Source: a virus. Taken from it: DNA of 47,245 nt. Under the pieces are notes generated by a model that had not been told where the DNA came from, ran no database searches, and saw only the letters and a program-made list of their open reading frames with translations. Shown piece by piece: positions 1 to 8,107 of the stretch; positions within the stretch are counted from its first letter, which is position 1, and each line of letters starts with the position of its first letter. The stretch lies in the IMG/VR virus record IMGVR_UViG_3300024346_000118, positions 1-47,245 of that record. One strand, 5' to 3'. Both the position numbers and the translations under genes were made by a program.

Positions 1-74
1 ATTCGTTCGTCGGTTTTTTTCATTACTTCATTTATTTTACGCCGTACGTTGTTGATTGCATCATGATCTGCCAT
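1..74 (-). CDS. Start of an unidentified gene, truncated by the window edge
   Basis: An ATG on the minus strand at 74 opens a frame that runs off the left edge without a stop. It reads about 24 residues, beginning MADHDAINNVRRKINEVM. An AAGGGG ribosome binding site lies 6 bases upstream, between this ATG and the stop codon of the 1432-aa gene, so it is co-transcribed with that gene. The visible part is a charged, probably helical N terminus. No family can be recognised from so little sequence. Confidence 0.6.
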   Translation of the reverse strand, partial: MADHDAINNVRRKINEVMKKTDER

Positions 75-83
75 AATAACCCC

Positions 84-3000
84 TTAGTCATTTCTATTTT
101 TTGGTATACCTGCTCGGTTTGATATTCCCTTCATATGCTGACGAATAAACGCCATTGCCGCAGTATGTGCTGGATGTTCTTTACTGTAATCCATTGCAGT
201 ATCTACTTTTACTTGATTACCTGTTTCTGGATTGACAATTCGCATCTGCATCAATTTTTTAAATAAATCCTTGTTTCCAGACTTTTTCTGCTTACCCTTC
301 TTTTCATTACCCGACGTTCCTTGAATAAATGGAGACGGGTATGGATTTCCGTGCCCCAATACTTTCACAGGCATTGTATGTCCAATTGCCGCCAACACGG
401 ATAATCGTGTATTACCGCCTAATAAATAATATCCATCAATATGTTTAATTACGATTGGCATTGCTATAGGTTTTTGTGCTTTAATATCTTTTAATAAGCC
501 GGTTACATCTTGCTTACGTCCTAATAAGTTTTTAAGGATTTGCATTTTATTTTTTCCACTTAACACATCCGGTACATCGCTGTTTGTCAAGTTATTTAGT
601 TCATCACGCGTCAATACCTCACTGGGAGCCTTTGTAATCATATCTTTTAATTCTGCAGAACTATCGGCAATGTTGGGAAATGCTTCCAAAGTTCGTTCGT
701 TCTTAAAATATTCATCTGCTTCATCATCTAAATCTTCGTCCGTATATTCACGTATAGATACATAGACTTTTAATTTATCAGACTTCGTATTTTCGGTTAG
801 TATGGATTCATTTGCATTCATTGCAGCTTGTACTATTTTTTCTGCTGCTTTTCTTACCGGTTCGTCTTCTGGATATTTTAGTGCAGTTGCTACCAAGATA
901 TCCCGATTTGTTTTTGGATTACGAACTTTTTGACCAAGTACTGATTTTGCCCGACCAAGTGCCTCTGCATCTGGCTTTTTCTTACCCTGCTTCGTACCAG
1001 CATCTGGCGCCGCTTTCTTACCAGACTTTTTTGCTTTTCCATGCATATCCGTAAGTTTACGAGCTTCTTCTGCGTCGGAAGCTTTCTTAACAACTTTATC
1101 AAAAATCTTCTTATCAAATTTACCATATACCTTCGTAAAAATTTCTTGTTTTGCTCTATCGGTAATATTTGGGTCACCCATTACTGAACGAAGTTGTGAA
1201 CCACTAATTTCTTTACCATTTACTTCCAAATTCGGTGGGGGACCAATCCAGATATACCCAGCAGTTCTAAACCCCGTCATTTTTTCGTTAGGGTCATATT
1301 TTTGAAAATATTTTCCGCCTAATCGTTCAGCATCTTTTTCTCCAACTGCAAATACAACAGGAGTATTTTCTGGAAAATTCTGTGTTATTTCTACTGGACT
1401 ATATGGATTTTTTGTTTGTACAATGCGGTCTTCTGGTATACCAAACATTGCCATCATAATTTCTTGTTTTTCTTTAAACGAGAACGGTGATGTAACACTG
1501 TCTTGTTTATCGGAAGTGGCTATATATACATTTTCTTTTCCAAACTTTTCTACCAACGCATTATATGTAACTTGATGTCCTGCATGATATGGTTGGAACC
1601 GTCCTGGATAAATTGCAATTGGTTTTGCTGGTTCGGTTGGTGTTTCTGGTTGTGGCGGTTCTTCTGATTTTTTTGGAGCGTCTGGTAAATTATAAGTTAT
1701 TTCGTATTCCTTTTTAGCAATACGATAGAACCCGTCACCATCTTTCACCAAATAATCACCGGGCTTCAATACCATTTGTTCTCCCCACGGAGCAGTAAAC
1801 GTTACTTCGTCGGTTCCGTCATAGCGTGCAACTTGTCTCGGAGATTGTTCTGGTATTACTGTACCATCTTCTTGTTTCGTATATAATTTTTCAAACTTTG
1901 CTGATTTTACTACATATTTTTCTCCACTTGGACCAGACATAATAATATCACCTGGTACTGCGGTATTTTCTGTTTCTTTACCGTCTGCCGTAATGGTTAC
2001 TACCTTCATCTCAGATGTAGCAGTAGCAAATGTCATAGGTTCCATACCTTCTAAGGCGGAACTATCGGCAATTTCTCCATGTGGTTTATATGGTAATGCT
2101 TTTTTAGTGACAGGTGTAAACTCTAATTTATCGGTCACTGATTTAATATCTTTTGGTGTTTCGGATGGTTTTGGCTCTTCTACTTTTTCTGGTGCTCTAT
2201 TGTACTTCATGGTTCCTATGATTTGATTCACTGGAGCAAATGCACCCGTCAATTTATATGGATTGCCGTTGTACGTGAAAATTAATCCTTCACTTGGAAC
2301 GACATTATCAATGCCCAATTCTTTTAATCGAGCCAATTCATATTCTAACTTCTGTAGCTTTTCAGGTCCACCTGCTTGTTGTATACCACGAATACTGTCA
2401 GCAAATTCTTTCTTCAATTCCTCGGCCATTACTGGATTATTTGCCGATAAGAATTCAACAACTCGTTTTAATGCATACACACCTGCTGATAAAAATACCT
2501 GCTCCATTGGTCTAACTGATTGTTTTAACAGTGGTTTTAAACTTGTTTTTTCAAACTCTCTAAACCATTCTTTTTTCTCGTCCGATAAATTTTTTACACC
2601 AAATTTTTTATCGCTGTCAACCCATCTGCTAACAAGACCTGCTCTTTCTGCACCAGTAAATTTAAACCCTTGTTCACTTTCTATAGTGTTCAATTGCTCA
2701 TTCCACCATTCCTTTAAATAATCTTGTAACGTATCGGTGGGTTTTAAATTATATTGACTTCTAATGTCTTCTAACTTAGCAGACAATGTATCGTATGCTT
2801 GTTGCGTTTCTTCCGTTACTTTATCAGAAATAGCAACAGTTCGTGGGCCTGATATACCAAAGGTACGTTGTTTATCAGCATTTACTTTAGTAACTGCGTC
2901 AGAAATTACTTTTCCATTTTGAGTATTTTGTACACCAACTTTTTCTCCGTCATCATCGTGTTCTAATGTACCATGAAATACTAATACCGTCTTATCGTAT

Positions 3001-4382
3001 GGAATTACATTACGAGTGCCTGGGTAAATAATTTCTGTACTCATCACACTACGTCCATTTCCAAACACTTGTTCAATTTGTTCTGGTGATAATTTGCTCA
3101 TTGCTTCTTGAATGTCTTCTGCTGCTTTTGTAAACGCATCAGAAATTTCTCCACGACCAGCAAACATAGCAGACAATTCTTCAACACTTAATGCTTTCTC
3201 TGCACGATTTTTTAAGTGTCCTTTGTTTCGTGCAAATACAACTTTTCCATCACGAATAGTAAATGCAATATTTTGACCGTCCATTTTTTCTACCACTGGT
3301 CCTTCTTTTTCTAAATTACCAACCAATGAACGATTAAGCATTTCATCAAAATCTTGAAACGATAAGTCGGTGTCTTCAAATGGATGCGCCAAATGTCCGT
3401 GTGCACCGCCTTCCATGAGGTATTTTCCGGTTTGATTCCAGCACTTATGGCACATGAATGGATGTTTGCCACCCTTTTCTGCAGCCCATTTCCAACCACA
3501 CGCTCTACATTGAATCGTATTTTCTGATAGGTATATATTACGGTCTAGCTTCCCATAATCACGAAGTAAAATACCGGCAATAATATTTGCACTATTTTCA
3601 ATACGTGACCCCGTTGCGCCGTCAATTTCGGGATTCGTAATATACCCCATTTCATTTTGTTTTTGATGTGCCATTTCATGGGCAATCGTTCGTAGAATAT
3701 CGGCCAACAATCGTCCACGTGCAATCACACTAATAGTATTGGTTAATACATCATATGAACCCAACGAAGTCATACCGGCAGTTGGTTCTAATACTACAAT
3801 TTTAGGCATACTACGAAGATTTAATCGGCGTACGGTATATTCTACAAATTGATAAATATTGTGTAAGTTGGTACTTTCCACAACCAACTCAAAAATTTCA
3901 TTAACTTTATCTCGTCCATGATCTTTTTTTGCCAGTTTCCATGACCCACCATTTGGACCCTTTGGGTGATGTACATCGTGATTTTTCATTTTACTTTTGC
4001 CGTGCTTCTTGACTGCCTTTGCACGGTCACGATTACGGGCAACTCTATCTTTTACGGTATCTTTTAAATATTTACGAACTTTTTCTGGATGGCGCTTATA
4101 ATATTTACGAACTCGCTCCGTACTGGATTTTTCTTCTTTTTGTATGAATTCATCATCCTGTTCTGGGCCTATGGAATCAGGATAAATAAAGCCCGGTTTT
4201 GGATGATAGTCGGGCTTGTTTGGGTCATCATCAAATGATGGTTGTTTCTCATCAGAATCATTATAATTGGCAAACCGAGACGTTAATGTCGGAGTAACGG
4301 GCTTTATGGGTTTTTTATGTGACCCATTATAGCCGTTTAATGCGTAATCCGGAGAATCATATGCGTTATATTCTTCATTCAT
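84..4382 (-). CDS. Giant multidomain enzyme polyprotein (HNH-like, HEXXH zincin, KxDG nucleotidyltransferase, HxGH nucleotidylyltransferase, ParB-like)
   Basis: This 1432-residue protein strings together several enzyme-like domains. Residues about 100-160 form a basic HNH-like segment (NHDVHHP, then GPNGGSW). Residues 190-320 look like a zinc metallopeptidase with HEMAH at 235-239, followed by a four-cysteine zinc ribbon (CRAC 292-295, CHKC 311-314). Residues 335-720 resemble a covalent nucleotidyltransferase of the RNA/DNA-ligase type, with KMDG at 366-369, EGLIF at 698-702 and a lysine at 710. Residues 920-1100 are an HxGH nucleotidylyltransferase (GRFQPYHAGH 927-936, ISGSQLR 1059-1065). 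Residues 1300-1342 are ParB-like (LLGGNTRLSVLAAIGH). A 34-residue motif occurs twice (1151-1184 and 1381-1414). Pro/Lys-rich linkers separate the parts. No clear ribosome binding site precedes the ATG. The domain calls are by eye; the overall role (virion-injected enzyme, NAD or nucleic-acid repair, processed polyprotein) is unknown. Confidence 0.8.
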   Translation of the reverse strand: MNEEYNAYDSPDYALNGYNGSHKKPIKPVTPTLTSRFANYNDSDEKQPSFDDDPNKPDYHPKPGFIYPDSIGPEQDDEFIQKEEKSSTERVRKYYKRHPEKVRKYLKDTVKDRVARNRDRAKAVKKHGKSKMKNHDVHHPKGPNGGSWKLAKKDHGRDKVNEIFELVVESTNLHNIYQFVEYTVRRLNLRSMPKIVVLEPTAGMTSLGSYDVLTNTISVIARGRLLADILRTIAHEMAHQKQNEMGYITNPEIDGATGSRIENSANIIAGILLRDYGKLDRNIYLSENTIQCRACGWKWAAEKGGKHPFMCHKCWNQTGKYLMEGGAHGHLAHPFEDTDLSFQDFDEMLNRSLVGNLEKEGPVVEKMDGQNIAFTIRDGKVVFARNKGHLKNRAEKALSVEELSAMFAGRGEISDAFTKAAEDIQEAMSKLSPEQIEQVFGNGRSVMSTEIIYPGTRNVIPYDKTVLVFHGTLEHDDDGEKVGVQNTQNGKVISDAVTKVNADKQRTFGISGPRTVAISDKVTEETQQAYDTLSAKLEDIRSQYNLKPTDTLQDYLKEWWNEQLNTIESEQGFKFTGAERAGLVSRWVDSDKKFGVKNLSDEKKEWFREFEKTSLKPLLKQSVRPMEQVFLSAGVYALKRVVEFLSANNPVMAEELKKEFADSIRGIQQAGGPEKLQKLEYELARLKELGIDNVVPSEGLIFTYNGNPYKLTGAFAPVNQIIGTMKYNRAPEKVEEPKPSETPKDIKSVTDKLEFTPVTKKALPYKPHGEIADSSALEGMEPMTFATATSEMKVVTITADGKETENTAVPGDIIMSGPSGEKYVVKSAKFEKLYTKQEDGTVIPEQSPRQVARYDGTDEVTFTAPWGEQMVLKPGDYLVKDGDGFYRIAKKEYEITYNLPDAPKKSEEPPQPETPTEPAKPIAIYPGRFQPYHAGHQVTYNALVEKFGKENVYIATSDKQDSVTSPFSFKEKQEIMMAMFGIPEDRIVQTKNPYSPVEITQNFPENTPVVFAVGEKDAERLGGKYFQKYDPNEKMTGFRTAGYIWIGPPPNLEVNGKEISGSQLRSVMGDPNITDRAKQEIFTKVYGKFDKKIFDKVVKKASDAEEARKLTDMHGKAKKSGKKAAPDAGTKQGKKKPDAEALGRAKSVLGQKVRNPKTNRDILVATALKYPEDEPVRKAAEKIVQAAMNANESILTENTKSDKLKVYVSIREYTDEDLDDEADEYFKNERTLEAFPNIADSSAELKDMITKAPSEVLTRDELNNLTNSDVPDVLSGKNKMQILKNLLGRKQDVTGLLKDIKAQKPIAMPIVIKHIDGYYLLGGNTRLSVLAAIGHTMPVKVLGHGNPYPSPFIQGTSGNEKKGKQKKSGNKDLFKKLMQMRIVNPETGNQVKVDTAMDYSKEHPAHTAAMAFIRQHMKGISNRAGIPKNRND

Positions 4383-4477
4383 AAATAATATTGGGTAAAT
4401 ATTTGAACTTCTTATAAATATCTATACAGTATTCAATTATGTTTAATCTGTATGGATCTGGTGACGCAGTTTCAATA

Positions 4478-4741
4478 TTATTGGCGATTGCCACGAGGCC
4501 AAATTTGTCCGATGGTCGGAACTACTACACCGCCACCGATTGATTGTGTCGGTAACTGCGTAATTTCTCGCACAACACTTCCAGAATAACCAATAGTTAC
4601 AGGATATGTGAGTAGATATAAAATTGATGAATTAACGTTCGTGGTTAATTTTTGCGAGGTCATACTTGCACTATAGAAAATCGTTAACGGTTGGACTGAC
4701 GCCGTTAATATACCCGCATCTATGTATGACCCCGATGGCAT
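4478..4741 (-). CDS. Small tail-fibre-region protein, unidentified
   Basis: This is an 87-residue protein rich in Ser, Thr, Val and Ile, with the beta-strand-like composition of its neighbours. It begins MPSGSYIDAG directly after the stop of the upstream gene, so it is the last cistron of the tail-fibre run. The 95-base spacer that follows holds no other gene. It may be a short distal fibre subunit or a chaperone/tip piece. No family is recognised. Confidence 0.6.
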   Translation of the reverse strand: MPSGSYIDAGILTASVQPLTIFYSASMTSQKLTTNVNSSILYLLTYPVTIGYSGSVVREITQLPTQSIGGGVVVPTIGQIWPRGNRQ

Positions 4742-4742
4742 A

Positions 4743-5681
4743 TTACTCGCTTCTCATCATTAAACGAGTATTAGTAGTAATATTATTGTTGGTAGACAAT
4801 AAATAACTTTCAAATGCAGTGTTTGCCGACACAAAATATGTACTAGCTGTATTGTACACTTCAAGCGTATGCGTTGCATTGGTTGGTAAATCGGATGCTT
4901 TGGTAAATCCCATCATTCGCAATGGATTATGTGGTCCGTATGATACCATCGGTATAAATAATCCAACCGACAGGAAATTATCTGCCACAGAAGTTGCTTG
5001 TCCGCTGTGAACATAATTTTGGAATGTTTCTGGGGATGGCGCTTGTCCCGAACTAGATTGATTATACATCAAGTACGACTGTCTATATGCTGGCGCAGCA
5101 TCGTCCCATTGTCCGACTATAATTCCATCGGTGGATGGGTTTCCAAATACATCTTTTGTTCTTTCTACAAACCCAAATGTAGCATTTGTGGCAAAATTAT
5201 TTGCAAGAATTATTCCCATATCACCGCCAGAAATTACACAGATTCTATGATCGTATAACGTCCCAGATACAGCAACTGCTCCTATGGATGTGTACATTGC
5301 AGAGTTTCCCGTATTATTGTATCCTAATGCAACGCCCCCCACACTTCCACTTCCGTCGTGTGTAAACCCCACCGTAAATGCAATACTCGTTAAGTTAGCT
5401 GTTGACGATGCATTTCCATAATCTATTCGGGTAAATACCGGATATCCTGTGTTATGTAGTGTGTCATTCATTTGAAATACTTGATATCCCATAGAACGAG
5501 CAAGTGCCCCAGGTGGTGGCGTAATTGATCCCGTGTTCAGTGCACCAACTGCATTAGTATCTATCCAACCTGCCTGCGCAAAACTGTCGCCAATTACTTT
5601 AACAAAACTTCTAAAAGATTCCGTTGCAACCGTACCGCCAGTGCTGGGCATCATCAACGATGCTGTTACAATTACCGTCAT
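4743..5681 (-). CDS. Putative tail-fibre/virion protein, paralogue of the gene upstream
   Basis: This 312-residue Ser/Thr/Asn/Gly-rich protein has no signal peptide or membrane segment. It aligns by eye with the 296-aa product of the gene immediately upstream: SFR near the N terminus, a QVFQMNDTL versus FAFNDALQ block, a DGSGSVGG versus DNSGSLTG block, a FGFVERTKD versus AVFERLYD block, and closely similar LMMR/LLRMS ends. The two are therefore a tandem duplication. GAGG lies 9 bases before the ATG, and the start overlaps the upstream stop (TAATG). A role as a fibre or decoration protein is inferred from context. Confidence 0.65.
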   Translation of the reverse strand: MTVIVTASLMMPSTGGTVATESFRSFVKVIGDSFAQAGWIDTNAVGALNTGSITPPPGALARSMGYQVFQMNDTLHNTGYPVFTRIDYGNASSTANLTSIAFTVGFTHDGSGSVGGVALGYNNTGNSAMYTSIGAVAVSGTLYDHRICVISGGDMGIILANNFATNATFGFVERTKDVFGNPSTDGIIVGQWDDAAPAYRQSYLMYNQSSSGQAPSPETFQNYVHSGQATSVADNFLSVGLFIPMVSYGPHNPLRMMGFTKASDLPTNATHTLEVYNTASTYFVSANTAFESYLLSTNNNITTNTRLMMRSE

Positions 5682-6571
5682 TATGACATCCTCAATAAAA
5701 ATCTACCATTGGTATATAACTGACAGTTTGCTACATTAAAATTACTTCCTAACGCCATATACAGTCGTTCTGCTCCATATACGGTGTATCGTACTGCTTG
5801 TAATGTATTAGGGAAGTCCGTAGAAGTTCCTACCAATATATTTGGTGATGGATTATATGGTTTCCCAAAAAATGGATAAATTAATCCTAAAACTAATCGT
5901 CCATCATACAATGACGGCGCTCGTGATGGTCTAGAGTTTGGTATCCAAATAGTTTCTCTCGTTGCCGGAGTCTTTCCAACCAATGCCATTTGTGAATGAA
6001 GTGTTTTAACAGTTCGGTTCACATCGGTTGCCAACATATGAAACCCACTGCCCGTGGGTTGGCCATTTATATCATACAATCGTTCAAATACTGCAAGTTG
6101 TGTATGTAGCATTTGCGGAAACACTACCAACGACATGTAACTACCATCACCACTTGCATTAATAGTACTTCCTGACACGATAGCAAAACTCGTGGCAGAG
6201 GCTATACCAACCTCGGTCAATGCATCAATACCAGTTAGTGACCCAGAGTTATCATGTGCAGTTCCCATTGAAGTCCATAATTGTATTCCATTACAACTGG
6301 GTGCGTTACCGCCAGAGCCACGATATCGTACTTTTATGAATAAAGGACTTGTACTCTGTAACGCATCATTGAATGCAAAAATATCATATGTAATTTGTTG
6401 ATCGTTTGTTATCGGTGGATTCAGTGCTGAAATGTTATCAATTGATCCCGACTGTACCGTGCGTGTGAAACTACATGATAGGAATGCATTCCGAATGTCT
6501 TCTACCGTCTCACGAAACGATGCGGTTAATTGTGTATTGGGATTGACAACTGCGGTATAGTACGATGGCAT
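5681..6571 (-). CDS. Putative tail-fibre/virion protein, tandem paralogue
   Basis: This 296-residue protein is rich in Ser, Thr, Asn and Pro and is the diverged tandem copy of the next gene downstream (312 aa). Shared blocks are SFRETV near residue 20, an FND motif near 85, a short Asp/Asn-Gly-Ser-Gly-Ser turn near 130 and an FERxxDxxGxPT block near 180. The stop overlaps the next start by one base. No enzymatic motif is visible. It lies in a run of adhesin-like genes and is most likely a virion surface or fibre protein. Confidence 0.65.
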   Translation of the reverse strand: MPSYYTAVVNPNTQLTASFRETVEDIRNAFLSCSFTRTVQSGSIDNISALNPPITNDQQITYDIFAFNDALQSTSPLFIKVRYRGSGGNAPSCNGIQLWTSMGTAHDNSGSLTGIDALTEVGIASATSFAIVSGSTINASGDGSYMSLVVFPQMLHTQLAVFERLYDINGQPTGSGFHMLATDVNRTVKTLHSQMALVGKTPATRETIWIPNSRPSRAPSLYDGRLVLGLIYPFFGKPYNPSPNILVGTSTDFPNTLQAVRYTVYGAERLYMALGSNFNVANCQLYTNGRFLLRMS

Positions 6572-6583
6572 TATATTACTCCT

Positions 6584-7738
6584 TTATTCTAATAACATTC
6601 TATTAAATGACATAGAAATATTTGCGGTTGTGCCGGATAAGTTAGTGACTGTATAATATATAGTTGGTGATATTGCAACATCCATGTTTGCACCTGCTAC
6701 AACAGGTGACATTGTGTAATTATATAATGTCGGAGAACCACTTAATATCAATTCCGTAATAAGTCCGGCATTTGATGCGGGATCTGTTCCAATTGGCCGA
6801 GATAAATCTGCAATCACATATGATTGTGAACCGTATAGTCTGATACGGGTGTCGGTGTTTACCGTCACGGAAGTTATGATAAAACTCTTACCAAACGTTG
6901 ATATACTACCGGTATATGTTTGATTATTGGTAAGACTTGCTATACTAGCAGAAACAGGTGATCTTGCTTCTAAAACGGCACTGGGTACATAACTGGCGGT
7001 TAACGCATAACTTGCAGATGTTGCCAGTGCGGCGGCAGGTCCACCTATACCATATAGTGTAAATGTACTTTCACTTACGAATTCACCTGCACTTGGATAA
7101 AGTTCAATTTTATTAACTGCCGATGAAGTATTACGCCACCAACTTTCTCCCATTTCATTAAAAACATTTCCAAGGGTGGGAGAAAATTTAAGTGGATTTT
7201 GCGTAGTAAATGTTTTTTGAGTTCCTATCGTTGTATATCCAGGAATTGTTATATCAACATGCGTATATACTCCAGCATCCGATGATTGTGCCGAGATTGC
7301 GTTTGACGCTGCGTAATTAGTACCAAACCCACTTGCTTGACCAAGCCGACTTTCGCGAACCCAATCGTAATTGCTGCCAGAATCTCCATTTATGCGAGTA
7401 TATAATAATACCGCAGTAGCAGCGGTTGTTCCCCGAGCAAAGGCAACTATTCGTAAATCACGATATGTATTTGGAATGTTGTCAAATGTAACAGTTGTTT
7501 GACTTGCACTTGTTGTTAATGTAGCAATTTCGCGCATTGCGCCAACTCCACTACCAGTTGTGATGCCCCCACTTCCACCGTTTAATGCGTATGATGCAGT
7601 TAACGCATATGAACTACTAATTGAGCTAGATGCCCACGAAGAACTAACGGCACTACCTCCACCACCTTCAGCGTTTAATGCATAACTTGCAGTTGTTGCA
7701 TAACTGGCACTGGAGAAACTACTAATAAAATATGGCAT
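6584..7738 (-). CDS. Tail-fibre protein with ASYALTASYALN linker repeats and a YGIGGP module
   Basis: This is a 384-residue fibre-like protein. The first 60 residues are short Ala-Ser-Tyr repeats (SASYATTASYALNAEGGG and similar) ending in a glycine linker. Residues about 62-230 form a module that starts GVGAMREIAT and ends FTLYGIGGP; the 858-aa protein two genes upstream carries a second copy. Residues 230-260 return to the Ala-Ser-Tyr repeat. A different beta-rich C-terminal domain (260-384) follows, which may be the tip. The start overlaps the upstream stop as TAATG. The repeat-module-repeat layout indicates domain shuffling. Confidence 0.75.
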   Translation of the reverse strand: MPYFISSFSSASYATTASYALNAEGGGGSAVSSSWASSSISSSYALTASYALNGGSGGITTGSGVGAMREIATLTTSASQTTVTFDNIPNTYRDLRIVAFARGTTAATAVLLYTRINGDSGSNYDWVRESRLGQASGFGTNYAASNAISAQSSDAGVYTHVDITIPGYTTIGTQKTFTTQNPLKFSPTLGNVFNEMGESWWRNTSSAVNKIELYPSAGEFVSESTFTLYGIGGPAAALATSASYALTASYVPSAVLEARSPVSASIASLTNNQTYTGSISTFGKSFIITSVTVNTDTRIRLYGSQSYVIADLSRPIGTDPASNAGLITELILSGSPTLYNYTMSPVVAGANMDVAISPTIYYTVTNLSGTTANISMSFNRMLLE

Positions 7739-8106
7739 TATATCAATATCTCATAACTAATAAGTGGTGTAATGGAAGCCGTTTGGCTTGCATAGGCATG
7801 TAATCCACATCCTTCTTCTAGCATGAATCTGGTATCTTGTGACATCACAACTAATGTAGTTTGTGCAGGGATAGATAGTTCATCGGCAATAAAATAATTT
7901 ACAGACGCACTATTATACATCAAACTAGCTAACACACTAGTTGTACTAATATTTGCATATGTCACTGAATTAATTTTATATACCGCATTTGATGCGACAG
8001 GATTAGTAATCAGAGACGCGGAGGTGGCTGATCCGGATGGTAAACTACCGGTCACATATGTCCGACCAGTAATTGAAGTAAGATTGCCTAAATTTGGAGA
8101 TGCCAT
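7738..8106 (-). CDS. Small virion protein of a type common beside phage fibres
   Basis: This 122-residue beta-rich protein begins MASPNLGNLTSITGRTY. Its middle and end (AVYKINSVTYANI, IPAQTTLVVMSQDTRFMLEEG, ITPLISYEIL) have the layout of a short structural protein often found between fibre genes in large phages. In those, a strand-rich core displays IPA-TTLVV and LEEG-L turns. It sits one base from both neighbours. A structural role is inferred; nothing suggests an enzyme. Confidence 0.65.
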   Translation of the reverse strand: MASPNLGNLTSITGRTYVTGSLPSGSATSASLITNPVASNAVYKINSVTYANISTTSVLASLMYNSASVNYFIADELSIPAQTTLVVMSQDTRFMLEEGCGLHAYASQTASITPLISYEILI

Positions 8107-8107
8107 A

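Noticed and set aside
4383-4477. Plus-strand TATAAATA at about 4414 as a promoter
   Set aside because: There is no plus-strand gene downstream; it points against the direction of transcription.
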